A stretch of DNA of 8,766 nucleotides from Planctomycetota bacterium (GCA_020861125.1 JAJBSZ010000248.1:1-8766); one strand, 5' to 3'. Positions 1 through 6,273 are shown, counted from the first letter of the stretch. A program made the numbers and translations. The notes: a model not told the origin generated them from the sequence alone.

Positions 1-146
1 CTATTAGATTTTTATGCGGTACCGTGACCACATCAGGACAGCGCGGAAACAAAACCACGAAAGAGCGCACGTCGTCCGAATCCTTCACCCACAAAACTGC
101 ACCCATTGGCTCATCCGATAGCGCTGTTAGGAAGTTCTGTTCACCC

Positions 147-190
147 CGGTCACGGTGCGAGGCACCGTACTCCGTCCGGTGCCGAGACCG
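147..190 (+). repeat. Cluster of overlapping inverted repeats (possible operator or leader structure)
   Basis: ACGGTGC (152-158) and GCACCGT (162-168) form a 7-bp stem with a 3-base loop. The same central segment, GGCACCG (161-167), can instead pair with CGGTGCC (177-183) across a 9-base loop. CGGTC (147-151) and GACCG (186-190) can close the whole structure. The two inner hairpins are mutually exclusive. There is no T-tract, so this is not a standard terminator. It may be a DNA operator (a half-site repeated in alternating orientation) or an RNA switch, or it may have no function. It lies about 275 bases before the first gene. Confidence 0.35.
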
Positions 191-292
191 TCCACATGGT
201 GCCTTACCGTATGACAATTTCCGTCTGACCTTTGGGCCAACCGCTGTCAGCATAGCCGGATTGCATCAGTTCGGATCGGCAGCACATAACGC

Positions 293-385
293 GCTATGGC
301 CACCCCTCCTCCGGCACCCTTGCGTGGGGGTCGTCGTTGCGGTTGTGGCGTGCGCCAGCCAGCGTTTGGCCGCCATAGCAGGAGG
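293..385 (+). repeat. Long-range 8-bp inverted repeat in the leader, followed by an SD-like AGGAGG
   Basis: GCTATGGC (293-300) is perfectly complementary to GCCATAGC (372-379). It encloses 71 GC-rich bases that contain a further small stem, TGGCG/CGCCA. AGGAGG (380-385) follows the right arm directly, but no ATG, GTG or TTG sits at ribosome-binding distance. An 8-bp repeat at this spacing is not rare by chance in GC-rich DNA, so a function is speculative. Confidence 0.2.
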
Positions 386-464
386 TACACTATCCCCGCA
401 ACACGGCCGGGCCGTTCGCGCCCGGAAAAACCCATCAAGCCGTTTTCACAAGGAGGAATTGGCA

Positions 465-1343
465 ATGGCACAAAGACACGTGGACGGGCTGGTCAGATAC
501 TTCAACGGCGATCACTGGCGCAACTTCCTGGAAAACCACCTGGTGCATCCGGACGAGGAGGTGTACCACGCCCATATCTACACCGACACATCGGTGCATC
601 CCGATTCCCTCAAGGAATTGATGTTCCTGTTTTTCGAGGCCTACGGGCACCCGCTTACCCGCCGTATCGATCCGGTATCGCCCCGCGACGATCAAATGGG
701 TTTGCACAGCGTCTATCCCCTGGACCGACCCCATTTCGACATGTTCACCCGCTTTAATCCGGAAGTCGTCCTGGAGGCCATGCCCACCGATGTCAAGGAA
801 GCCGAGCACGGCCACAACGCGCTGTCGTGGGGCAAGAAGTATCAGGACGACTACCTGCGGGACAAACGGTACTTTTTCAAAACCGTCGGCCCCCGGGAAG
901 AGAAGGAGATCGAAACCTACTTCCTGGGCAAACACTGGAAGGAAACCCTGGTCAATATCATGCGCCATGATGTCGCCCACTGCCATTCCAACGTCGAGAT
1001 CAACTGCGACCCCAAGATCATCGAGCTCTTGGCCCGCAAGGCCCTGGCCCGGATCGGCTGGACGGTGGAACGGGTCGTTCCCTGTGTCTACGACGTCCAT
1101 GGCGTCTATACGGGCAAGCTGGTATTCCTGCTGGGACAGCCGGAAGAGGTATTCGACATCGCCTGGGTTTATAACCCCGACGTCACCATCCGGCGCGCCA
1201 CCACCGGCTGGGTGTTCGACACCCCCGGCTTCGACAATTTCATGCTGCAGCCGTACCTCGATGCACTGGCCAAGGCGGGCGACAAAATGTACTGCCTGAC
1301 CGACGAGGAAATAACGGCGGTGGCAAAAGCCTTCCGCGTCTGA
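465..1343 (+). CDS. Unknown protein with an internally duplicated histidine-motif domain (292 aa)
   Basis: I do not recognise the family. The ATG at 465 is chosen because AAGGAGG (450-456) precedes it by 8 bases. The protein is soluble-looking, with no signal peptide or membrane helix. Residues 12-71 and 152-208 align with each other. The first part shares YFxGxHW and LxNxxxH (Y12-F13-G15-H17-W18-L22-N24-H28 against Y152-F153-G155-H157-W158-L162-N164-H168). The second shares HxH, then P, L, G and R at constant spacing (H35, H37, P46, L52, G61, R66 against H172, H174, P183, L189, G198, R203). Four histidines recur in both copies, which could mean metal binding (inference). The gap to tctC is 63 bases on the same strand, so it is probably co-transcribed with the transporter and may act on the imported acid or sense it. 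An enzyme, a binding protein or a regulator are all possible. Confidence 0.85.
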   Translation: MAQRHVDGLVRYFNGDHWRNFLENHLVHPDEEVYHAHIYTDTSVHPDSLKELMFLFFEAYGHPLTRRIDPVSPRDDQMGLHSVYPLDRPHFDMFTRFNPEVVLEAMPTDVKEAEHGHNALSWGKKYQDDYLRDKRYFFKTVGPREEKEIETYFLGKHWKETLVNIMRHDVAHCHSNVEINCDPKIIELLARKALARIGWTVERVVPCVYDVHGVYTGKLVFLLGQPEEVFDIAWVYNPDVTIRRATTGWVFDTPGFDNFMLQPYLDALAKAGDKMYCLTDEEITAVAKAFRV

Positions 1344-1357
1344 TCCCGACTGCCGCC

Positions 1358-1388
1358 GCCGCGCCGCCTGCCGGGCGGCCGGCGCGGC
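1358..1388 (+). repeat. GC-rich hairpin between the first gene and tctC
   Basis: GCCGCGCCG (1358-1366) pairs perfectly with CGGCGCGGC (1380-1388). An alternative inner stem, GCCGCC (1363-1368) with GGCGGC (1374-1379), competes for part of the same sequence. No T-run follows. It ends 6 bases before the tctC Shine-Dalgarno GAGGAG (1395-1400), so it could protect the 5' end of a processed tctC mRNA or affect its translation (inference). Confidence 0.5.
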
Positions 1389-1406
1389 CGCCACGAGGAG
1401 AAACCT

Positions 1407-2441
1407 ATGTCCAGAATCCGCGTCCCCCGATTGGGCCTCGCCGCACTCCGTGGCCTGGCGTTGGCAATCGCGTCAAGCGTCGTGGCAACCGCCGTGGCAG
1501 CGGCGGTGGAGTACCCCGTCCGTCCCATCCAGAACATCATCCCCTTCTCCGCCGGCGGCGGCACCGATATCTGGAATCGCCGGCTCATGGAGGAGATGAG
1601 TAAACACCTGAACCAAACGGTGGTATCCAGCAACATGACCGGCGGGTCGTCCGGCTCCATTGCCGTCGAGTACTGCTGGAAGGCCCGCCATGACGGCTAT
1701 ACCCTCTGCGGCACGGCCGACGGCACGGTCACCATCCCGGTCATGACAGGCTCCAAACTTACCACCCGCGACTGGCGCTATTTCGTCGCCGCCGGTTCGC
1801 CTGCCCTCATCCTGGTGAATAAACAGGCCCGCCATACCACCATGGAGGAGATCCTTCAGGCCCTTCGGGAGGAACCGGGCAGCCTGTCCATCGGCGGCAC
1901 CGGCGGCGGCTTGTGGTTTGCCAACGCCCAGGTGATGCTCAACCACGGCGGCTACGAGATGCAGTGGATTCCCTACGACGGTTCCGCCGCCGCGCTCAAG
2001 GGCGCCGTTTCCGGTGAGATCGACGTGCTGGCGGCCTCGGCCGGCGAGACTCAGGATTTCGTCCGGGCCGGCGACCTCATCCCCCTGGCCGTGCTGGACA
2101 CCGAACCGTGGGTCAACGACATCTTCGGCACCGTCCTGCCCATCACCACCTGGATGCCCGAAACCGGGCCGTATTATCCCATTCGGCAGTGGCTGGGTTT
2201 TATGGTCCCCAATGATGTCGATCCGGAAATCCTCGACGTTCTCGAGGACGCCTTCGCCACGGTGATGGCTTCCGATGTCATCCGCCAGTTCGCCGAGGAG
2301 CAGATGTGTGTTCTCTATAATCTCTCCGGGGAGGCGGCGCAGGAGTTTGTCAGGGTCGAGGAGGCAAGGATGTGCTGGACCCTGCACGAAATGGGCCAGA
2401 CCACGTTCAGCCCGGAGGATTTCGGCATCCAACGGCCCTGA
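1407..2441 (+). CDS. tctC: Tripartite tricarboxylate transporter periplasmic binding protein (TctC/Bug family)
   Basis: This is the extracytoplasmic solute receptor that captures an organic acid in the periplasm and hands it to TctA/TctB. The ATG at 1407 follows GAGGAG (1395-1400) at 6 bases. Residues 1-34 form a signal peptide: Arg-rich start, hydrophobic core, and Ala-rich probable cleavage near AVAAA. The mature protein opens with the family motif YPVRPI (36-41), then PFSAGGGTD (46-54) lining the ligand pocket, GGSSGS (79-84), DGYTL (96-100), GTGGGLW (164-170) and PYDGSAAALKGAVSGEID (189-206), all in the order usual for Bug proteins. At 344 residues the length is normal. The ligand cannot be read from sequence; known relatives bind citrate, other di- and tricarboxylates, aromatic acids or amino acids. 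Four cysteines (90, 101, 301, 323) remain in the mature part and could form disulfides. The class assignment is very firm. Confidence 0.94.
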   Translation: MSRIRVPRLGLAALRGLALAIASSVVATAVAAAVEYPVRPIQNIIPFSAGGGTDIWNRRLMEEMSKHLNQTVVSSNMTGGSSGSIAVEYCWKARHDGYTLCGTADGTVTIPVMTGSKLTTRDWRYFVAAGSPALILVNKQARHTTMEEILQALREEPGSLSIGGTGGGLWFANAQVMLNHGGYEMQWIPYDGSAAALKGAVSGEIDVLAASAGETQDFVRAGDLIPLAVLDTEPWVNDIFGTVLPITTWMPETGPYYPIRQWLGFMVPNDVDPEILDVLEDAFATVMASDVIRQFAEEQMCVLYNLSGEAAQEFVRVEEARMCWTLHEMGQTTFSPEDFGIQRP

Positions 2442-2456
2442 CGACGGCTTTCCGGT

Positions 2457-2487
2457 GCGCCTCCGCCGGCGCGGCCGGTGGAGGCGC
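2457..2487 (+). repeat. Strong 14-bp hairpin between tctC and tctB
   Basis: GCGCCTCCGCCGGC (2457-2470) pairs along its full length with 2474-2487 around a 3-base GCG loop; one of the 14 pairs is G-T. Two more G-C pairs (2454-2455 with 2489-2490) can add after a T-T mismatch. The following bases are not a T-run, so this is unlikely to be a full terminator. Structures between a binding-protein gene and its membrane partners are known in ABC operons such as malE-malF, where they block 3' exonucleases and keep the binding-protein mRNA abundant. The same role is inferred here. Confidence 0.75.
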
Positions 2488-2523
2488 TCCAACCCGCTTG
2501 GATCCGATTTCTTTCCGTCAGCG

Positions 2524-2530
2524 TAAGGAG
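2524..2530 (+). promoter_or_regulatory. Ribosome-binding site that sets the GTG start of tctB
   Basis: TAAGGAG lies 5 bases before GTG 2536. No ATG in the frame is better placed, so the GTG is taken as the start. Confidence 0.8.
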
Positions 2531-2535
2531 CGACC

Positions 2536-3138
2536 GTGGACAACGACAGCGAAACCAGGCCCCCCGATGAAGGCGCGCTGCGCCGGGCGGATTTAGCCTT
2601 CGGCGTCGTGCTGGCGGCTATGGCCATCGTCATGCTCATCGGTGCGGTGCGGATTTTTTTCAACCCGTTCGGCCGGGATTTCCACCAGGTACGAGCGCAG
2701 GAGGTAAAGAGCGCCATCGTCAACTGGCACCAGTCGGCGGCACTGCTTCCCGGTCTCCTTTCTCTGGTGTTGCTCATTCTTTCCCTGGTGCTGATCCACG
2801 TTGCCCTGATGCGGGGAGCGAAAGCGGACTTCCTCCGGCTGGGTACCCTGGTGCATCTGGTACGCTCCGGCGAAGGCCGCGTATTTGCCGCCATCGTCCT
2901 GCAACTCTGCCTCTATGCCTATTTCCTGCTTCCCTTCTGTCGCCAGTACCTCGATGTATTTCCCCGTTTTCAGGGCTTTCCGTTCCTGGTCGCGACCTTC
3001 CTGTACCTGGCCGTCATGATGATGGCGTTCAACGCGAGGACGAAAGGGGCCATGGTCCTGTCCCTCACCCTCGCCGCCGTGGCGGCGGGAGCGATCACTT
3101 ACGGGTTCGGCATGCTGGCGCTCATTCCGCTGCCATAA
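2536..3138 (+). CDS. tctB: Tripartite tricarboxylate transporter small membrane subunit (TctB family)
   Basis: TctB is the small, poorly conserved inner-membrane partner of TctA in this secondary transporter. The 200-residue product has a short charged cytoplasmic start (1-17) and then hydrophobic segments at about 18-41, 68-92, 115-135, 147-165 and 171-198. This four- or five-helix layout, and the GC-rich gene's place between tctC and tctA, are what identify it; TctB proteins carry few diagnostic motifs. The loop between the first two helices (about 42-67) is polar. Start is GTG with TAAGGAG 5 bases upstream. It is 94 bases downstream of tctC, with the hairpin in the gap, and its stop is 64 bases before the preferred tctA start. 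The family is confident from context, somewhat less so from sequence alone. Confidence 0.9.
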   Translation: MDNDSETRPPDEGALRRADLAFGVVLAAMAIVMLIGAVRIFFNPFGRDFHQVRAQEVKSAIVNWHQSAALLPGLLSLVLLILSLVLIHVALMRGAKADFLRLGTLVHLVRSGEGRVFAAIVLQLCLYAYFLLPFCRQYLDVFPRFQGFPFLVATFLYLAVMMMAFNARTKGAMVLSLTLAAVAAGAITYGFGMLALIPLP

Positions 3139-3188
3139 CGCGCAACCAAGCCGGTCAGCGGTTTTGAACAGCCATCGCCCGACGTTGC

Positions 3189-3195
3189 AGAGGAG
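3189..3195 (+). promoter_or_regulatory. Ribosome-binding site that decides the tctA start
   Basis: AGAGGAG precedes GTG 3203 by 7 bases. An in-frame TTG at 3164 would add 13 residues rich in Arg, Pro and polar groups that lie before the first membrane helix and have no Shine-Dalgarno. GTG 3203 is therefore preferred. Confidence 0.8.
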
Positions 3196-3202
3196 ACCGC
3201 TC

Positions 3203-4696
3203 GTGGATAATCTCGTGCAACTTTTCGTGGAGTTTCACCATCTCCTCCACGTGGATATTCTGGCACTTCTCTTTCTGTCGACGCTGCTCGGGGTGATCAT
3301 CGGCGCCCTGCCCGGCCTGACCGCCACCATGGGAGTGGCGCTCCTCACCGGCCTCACCTACCGGTTTCCGGTGGTCTACACATTTGCCATCCTCATGGGC
3401 GTGTATGTGGGCGGCATCTACGGCGGCAGTATCTCCGCCATTCTCCTGAATATCCCGGGTACCGCCTCAGCCGCCGCCACCGCCCTCGAAGGCTATCCCC
3501 TGATGCGGCGGGGCAAGGCGGAAAGCGTCATCCGCATCACCCGCGCCGCCTCGGTCCTGGGTACCCTGATCGGCGTGTTGGCGTTGGCCGTGGTGTCACC
3601 ACCGTTGACCACGGTGGCCCTGATGTTCACCTCGCCCGAGTACTTCATGCTCGCCGTTTTTGGCGTACTCATGTGCGGTTCCGTCGTCACCATGGATATC
3701 CCGCTCAAGGGGTGGATCGGCGGGGTTCTCGGCCTCTTGTTTGCCATGGTCGGCATCGATACCATCCACGGCGCGCCACGTTTCACCATGGGCATCGGCA
3801 ACCTCATGGGCGGCATCTCCCTGGTTCCGGCCATGATCGGATTTTACGCCCTACCGGAGGTGATCAAGGCCTTCGCCCGGGACGAGGGAGCTTTGGTGGT
3901 GAGTGAGGTCCGGGATACGGGAAAAATCGCTCCCGAAGACTCCACCTGGTACCTGTTCAAGAAACACCTCCGCCTCATCGTCCAGTCCTCCCTCCTGGGT
4001 ATCGGTATCGGCGCCCTGCCCGGCGTTGGGGAAGACGTCGCGGCCTGGGTTGCCTACGATACGGCGAAAAAGACTTCGAAGACTCCTGAACAGTTCGGCA
4101 AGGGCAGTTACGAAGGCGTCATCGCACCGGAGGTGGCAAACAATTCGGCCATCGGCGGCGCCCTCATTCCCATGCTGACCCTGGCGGTGCCTGGATCGCC
4201 GGTGGCGGCCGTCCTGCTGGGGGCGTTGGTGATCCACAACATACGGCCGGGCCCGATGATCATGCAGGACAACCCGGCTTTCATCAGCCACATCTCGGCC
4301 CTGTTGTTCCTGTCGGTGGTGTCGCTCTACCTGGCTGGCCTGGTGATTGCCAAGCCCATGACCAAAATCCTTAAAATTCCCAAGGCGTACCTCATGCCCG
4401 TCGTCACCGTGCTGTCCATCGTCGGGTCCTATGCCATCAACAACAGCGCTTTCGACATTACCGTGGCCATCGTGTTTGGCATTGTCGGCTACTGCCTTGA
4501 CAAGATGAAATACTCCCCCGCCCCCATCGTCCTCGGCCTGATTCTCGGCAACATGATCGACCAGAACTTCCGACGAGCCCTGATGGTCAGCCGCGGATCC
4601 TACGCCATTTTTTTCCAGCGTCCCATATCGCTCCTGTTCTTCGGGATCATCGTCCTCGTCATCGTGTGTAGTCTCCGTCGAAAACCCCACGCCTGA
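3203..4696 (+). CDS. tctA: Tripartite tricarboxylate transporter large membrane subunit (TctA family)
   Basis: TctA is the ion-coupled permease that moves the acid delivered by TctC across the inner membrane. From GTG 3203 the protein has 497 residues, the usual size, and is hydrophobic almost throughout with many membrane segments. The two homologous halves typical of the family are visible: GALPGL (34-39) with NIPGTASAAAT (83-93) in the first, and GALPGV (270-275) with AVPGSPVAAV (328-337) in the second. The block FGKGSYEGVIAPEVANN (298-314) and the stretch NIRPGP (346-351) are also family signatures. In the second half the loop after GALPG reads VGEDVAAW, with acidic residues where I remember relatives having small or neutral ones. 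This could touch substrate or ion choice, but that is only inference. The gene lies directly after tctB and ends 20 bases before an oxidoreductase remnant. Confidence 0.97.
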   Translation: MDNLVQLFVEFHHLLHVDILALLFLSTLLGVIIGALPGLTATMGVALLTGLTYRFPVVYTFAILMGVYVGGIYGGSISAILLNIPGTASAAATALEGYPLMRRGKAESVIRITRAASVLGTLIGVLALAVVSPPLTTVALMFTSPEYFMLAVFGVLMCGSVVTMDIPLKGWIGGVLGLLFAMVGIDTIHGAPRFTMGIGNLMGGISLVPAMIGFYALPEVIKAFARDEGALVVSEVRDTGKIAPEDSTWYLFKKHLRLIVQSSLLGIGIGALPGVGEDVAAWVAYDTAKKTSKTPEQFGKGSYEGVIAPEVANNSAIGGALIPMLTLAVPGSPVAAVLLGALVIHNIRPGPMIMQDNPAFISHISALLFLSVVSLYLAGLVIAKPMTKILKIPKAYLMPVVTVLSIVGSYAINNSAFDITVAIVFGIVGYCLDKMKYSPAPIVLGLILGNMIDQNFRRALMVSRGSYAIFFQRPISLLFFGIIVLVIVCSLRRKPHA

Positions 4697-4715
4697 ACCG
4701 GACACCGGAGGGAGG

Positions 4716-5055
4716 TACCACCCTATTCTCGCCGCCAGTTGGTCATCGCGACTGGCCTGGAGCGCGCGCGGCGTCGTCGGCACCCGCGGCACGGCGGCGG
4801 TGTGTGGCAGGGACATTTTCGATTTCACCGAGTTCCGCTGGAAAACCGACACCATGATGGAGGAAAGGGCTCGACCGGCTGGACGACGCCTACCGGTTCG
4901 TCGGCTGTCCGTCCTACGAGCGGGAGAACCGGCATGTTATCGCTTGTATCGAGCACGACCGGCCGAGCGAGGTGGATGGCGTGCATGCACTCCGGATCCT
5001 CGAAATATCCCACGCCATTTTCGCCTCGGCTGGGCGCGGTGAATGGCGTGGACCT
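4716..5055 (+). pseudogene. Frameshifted C-terminal remnant of a Gfo/Idh/MocA-like oxidoreductase
   Basis: No intact gene lies here, but two adjoining frames read like the C-terminal domain of a Gfo/Idh/MocA dehydrogenase. In the frame of 4716 it reads ILAASWSSRLAW and then GVVGTRGTAAV (4770-4802), close to the family's usual 'asW ... i.Gt.Gta.v' strand pair, and FRWKTDTMMEE. From about 4867 it continues one frame over with LDRLDDAYRFVGCPSYEREN, then HVIACIEHDRPSEVDGVHAL and RILEISHAIFASAGRGEW, matching the family's closing helices ('fi.ai..g..p.v.g.dgl..lei..a...Sa..g.w'). A single extra base in the run GGAAAGGG (4862-4869) would explain the shift. The N-terminal Rossmann domain (over 120 residues) is absent. 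A good Shine-Dalgarno-like GGAGGGAGG (4707-4715) now abuts the remnant with no start codon, as if a deletion removed the 5' part. The family call comes from remembered motifs, not a search. Confidence 0.6.
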
Positions 5056-5124
5056 CACTCGATGAATATCAGACTACCGGGGTGTCCACTGCCTCCGGGT
5101 TTGTCGCAGAAAGGGAAAACGACC

Positions 5125-6021
5125 ATGAAACGAATCGGTGTGGTGGGATTGGGAAACATGGGAAAGAGCATGGTGCGCAACCTCATGAAAGCCGGTTACG
5201 AGGTGCATGTCTACGACATCCGCCCGGAGGCCGTCGAGGAACTGGCGCGGGAAGGTGCGGTGCCGTCGGCATCGGTACGGGAGGTGGGGCAACGCTCGGA
5301 GGCGGTGTTCGTCATGGTACTGAATTACGCCCAGGCCAAGGCGGTGTGCCTGGACGACGGCGGGCTGTTCGACAGCATGCAGCCGGACAGCGTGGTAATC
5401 GTGACCTGCACCATTTCCGCGAACGAAACCCGCTCCATCGGCGCGGCGGCGGCCACCAGAGGCATCGACATGATCGACTCGCCGGTAAGCGGCGGCACCC
5501 CGGGTGCCGAGGCGGGCACCCTGGTGATGATGGCCGCGTGCACGGACGAGGTATTCCAACGCTGTTCCGCGGTGCTCCGGGCGGTGGGGTCGAACACCTA
5601 TCACGTGGGCACCGCCATCGGCATGGGCCAGACGGTCAAGGCGGCGATCCAGCTCCTCGTATCCATCCATGTCATCGCGGCGGCGGAGGCGTTCGCCCTG
5701 GCCCAGAAGGCGGGGGTGGACCCGGAAATGCTGGCGGAGATCGTCGGCCTGAGCGTCGGCACCAGCCGCATGTTCGAGCTCAAGGCGCCGAAGATCATGA
5801 ACCGCGACTTTTCCAACAGCGGCGCGCTGGACATCCAGATCAAGGACCTCAACATCTGTCTCGCCATGGGCCGCGAACTCAACGTGCCGCTGTTTCTGGC
5901 CGCCGCTTCGCGTGAACTTTACATCATGGCCGAAGGTATGGGCTACGGCCGCGAGGATCTCTCTGCCGTGGTGAAGCTCTACGAGCAGGCCTCCGGCGTC
6001 CCGGTGGCGAAAAAACAATAA
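5125..6021 (+). CDS. 3-hydroxyisobutyrate/L-threonate dehydrogenase-like NAD(P)-dependent beta-hydroxyacid dehydrogenase
   Basis: A cytoplasmic oxidoreductase that oxidises a hydroxyl of a short hydroxy acid (or reduces the matching aldehyde/keto acid). The ATG at 5125 has AAGGGA (5111-5116) 8 bases upstream and directly starts the first Rossmann strand. The 298 residues include GLGNMG (8-13) for dinucleotide binding, Asp31 at the end of the second strand (favouring NAD over NADP, inference), the substrate loop DSPVSGGTPGAEAGT (118-132), the catalytic Lys172 in GMGQTVK, and the closing K240-D241 and GYGREDLSAVVKL block. The run QLLVSIHVIAAAEA (176-189) and the C-terminus resemble L-threonate dehydrogenases (LtnD) more than classic 3-hydroxyisobutyrate or tartronate-semialdehyde enzymes. 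Residue 175, three after the catalytic Lys, is Ile where I recall His in LtnD and Asn in GarR, so the substrate may differ. The frame stays open upstream into the remnant, making an N-terminal extension formally possible but unlikely. Confidence 0.93.
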   Translation: MKRIGVVGLGNMGKSMVRNLMKAGYEVHVYDIRPEAVEELAREGAVPSASVREVGQRSEAVFVMVLNYAQAKAVCLDDGGLFDSMQPDSVVIVTCTISANETRSIGAAAATRGIDMIDSPVSGGTPGAEAGTLVMMAACTDEVFQRCSAVLRAVGSNTYHVGTAIGMGQTVKAAIQLLVSIHVIAAAEAFALAQKAGVDPEMLAEIVGLSVGTSRMFELKAPKIMNRDFSNSGALDIQIKDLNICLAMGRELNVPLFLAAASRELYIMAEGMGYGREDLSAVVKLYEQASGVPVAKKQ

Positions 6022-6246
6022 AACAACGCCATTTTCCAACCGTCACGAACACGCATCGGGCAGGCCTTTACCAGGGAAAAATATTTGACGAGCTCTGGTT
6101 GCGGTATGTTGTTACCCAGCTGGCTGCGTTTAAAGGCTTAGGACGCCATTATGCCAACAAAAAGCGGGCCTGGGAAAGGCGGTCTTTTGGACACGCGGGC
6201 TCCAGTTCGTGTTCAGAGCATAATCCCGAGCATCGGAGGAGTCCGT
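6022..6246. other. Convergent intergenic gap
   Basis: Two transcription units meet here: the plus-strand operon ending at 6021 and the minus-strand tRNA unit. The stretch is less GC-rich than its surroundings and I see no gene. No convincing plus-strand terminator follows the dehydrogenase; the best is a weak 4-bp stem, GCCT (6168-6171) with AGGC (6177-6180), followed by GGTCTTTT. Read-through of the operon into the antisense side of the tRNA is thus possible. Confidence 0.5.
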
Positions 6247-6273
6247 AAAAACCGTAATCCAAGAGGATTACGG
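6247..6273 (-). terminator. Intrinsic terminator of the tRNA-Arg unit
   Basis: On the minus strand CCGTAATCC pairs perfectly with GGATTACGG around a TCTT loop (6273 down to 6252) and is followed at once by TTTTT (6251-6247). It begins 9 bases past the CCA end of the tRNA. On the plus strand the same hairpin is not followed by a T-run, so it should work in one direction only. Confidence 0.92.

Larger units (their letters stand above)
1..464. other. Upstream region without a convincing gene
   Basis: No reading frame here looks like a protein. The frame of the downstream gene stays open back to position 24, but its translation is a low-complexity mix rich in Arg, Ser and Pro with no recognisable domain, and a strong Shine-Dalgarno marks the real start at 465. 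The stretch contains inverted repeats at 147-190 and 293-379 (listed separately) and an orphan AGGAGG at 380-385 with no start codon at a usable distance. I see no clear sigma-70 or sigma-54 promoter. The operon promoter probably lies here, but I cannot place it. Confidence 0.6.

Noticed and set aside
261..290. Possible sigma-70 promoter TTGCAT-18 bp-CATAAC
   Set aside because: Both boxes are weak matches and similar ones occur by chance; without start-site data it cannot be supported.
24..464. Upstream extension of the first gene (open frame from ATG 24)
   Set aside because: The added 147 residues look like random GC-rich translation, while ATG 465 has an ideal Shine-Dalgarno and begins the recognisable repeated domain.
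465..1343. S-adenosylmethionine decarboxylase-like fold for the first protein
   Set aside because: There is a faint resemblance of its repeat layout to the duplicated AdoMetDC fold, but no processing-site serine motif or other family signature could be found.
435..1394. Minus-strand open frames opposite the operon (also 1473-2894, 3851-4855, 5074-6039)
   Set aside because: They mirror the codon bias of the plus-strand genes, have no ribosome-binding sites of note and show no recognisable domains.
6084..6109. TTGACG followed by TATGTT as a promoter in the convergent gap
   Set aside because: The spacing is only about 14 bases and no plus-strand gene follows.
6168..6188. Terminator for the plus-strand operon
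   Set aside because: The stem is only 4 bp and the T-run is short and interrupted; not strong enough to call.
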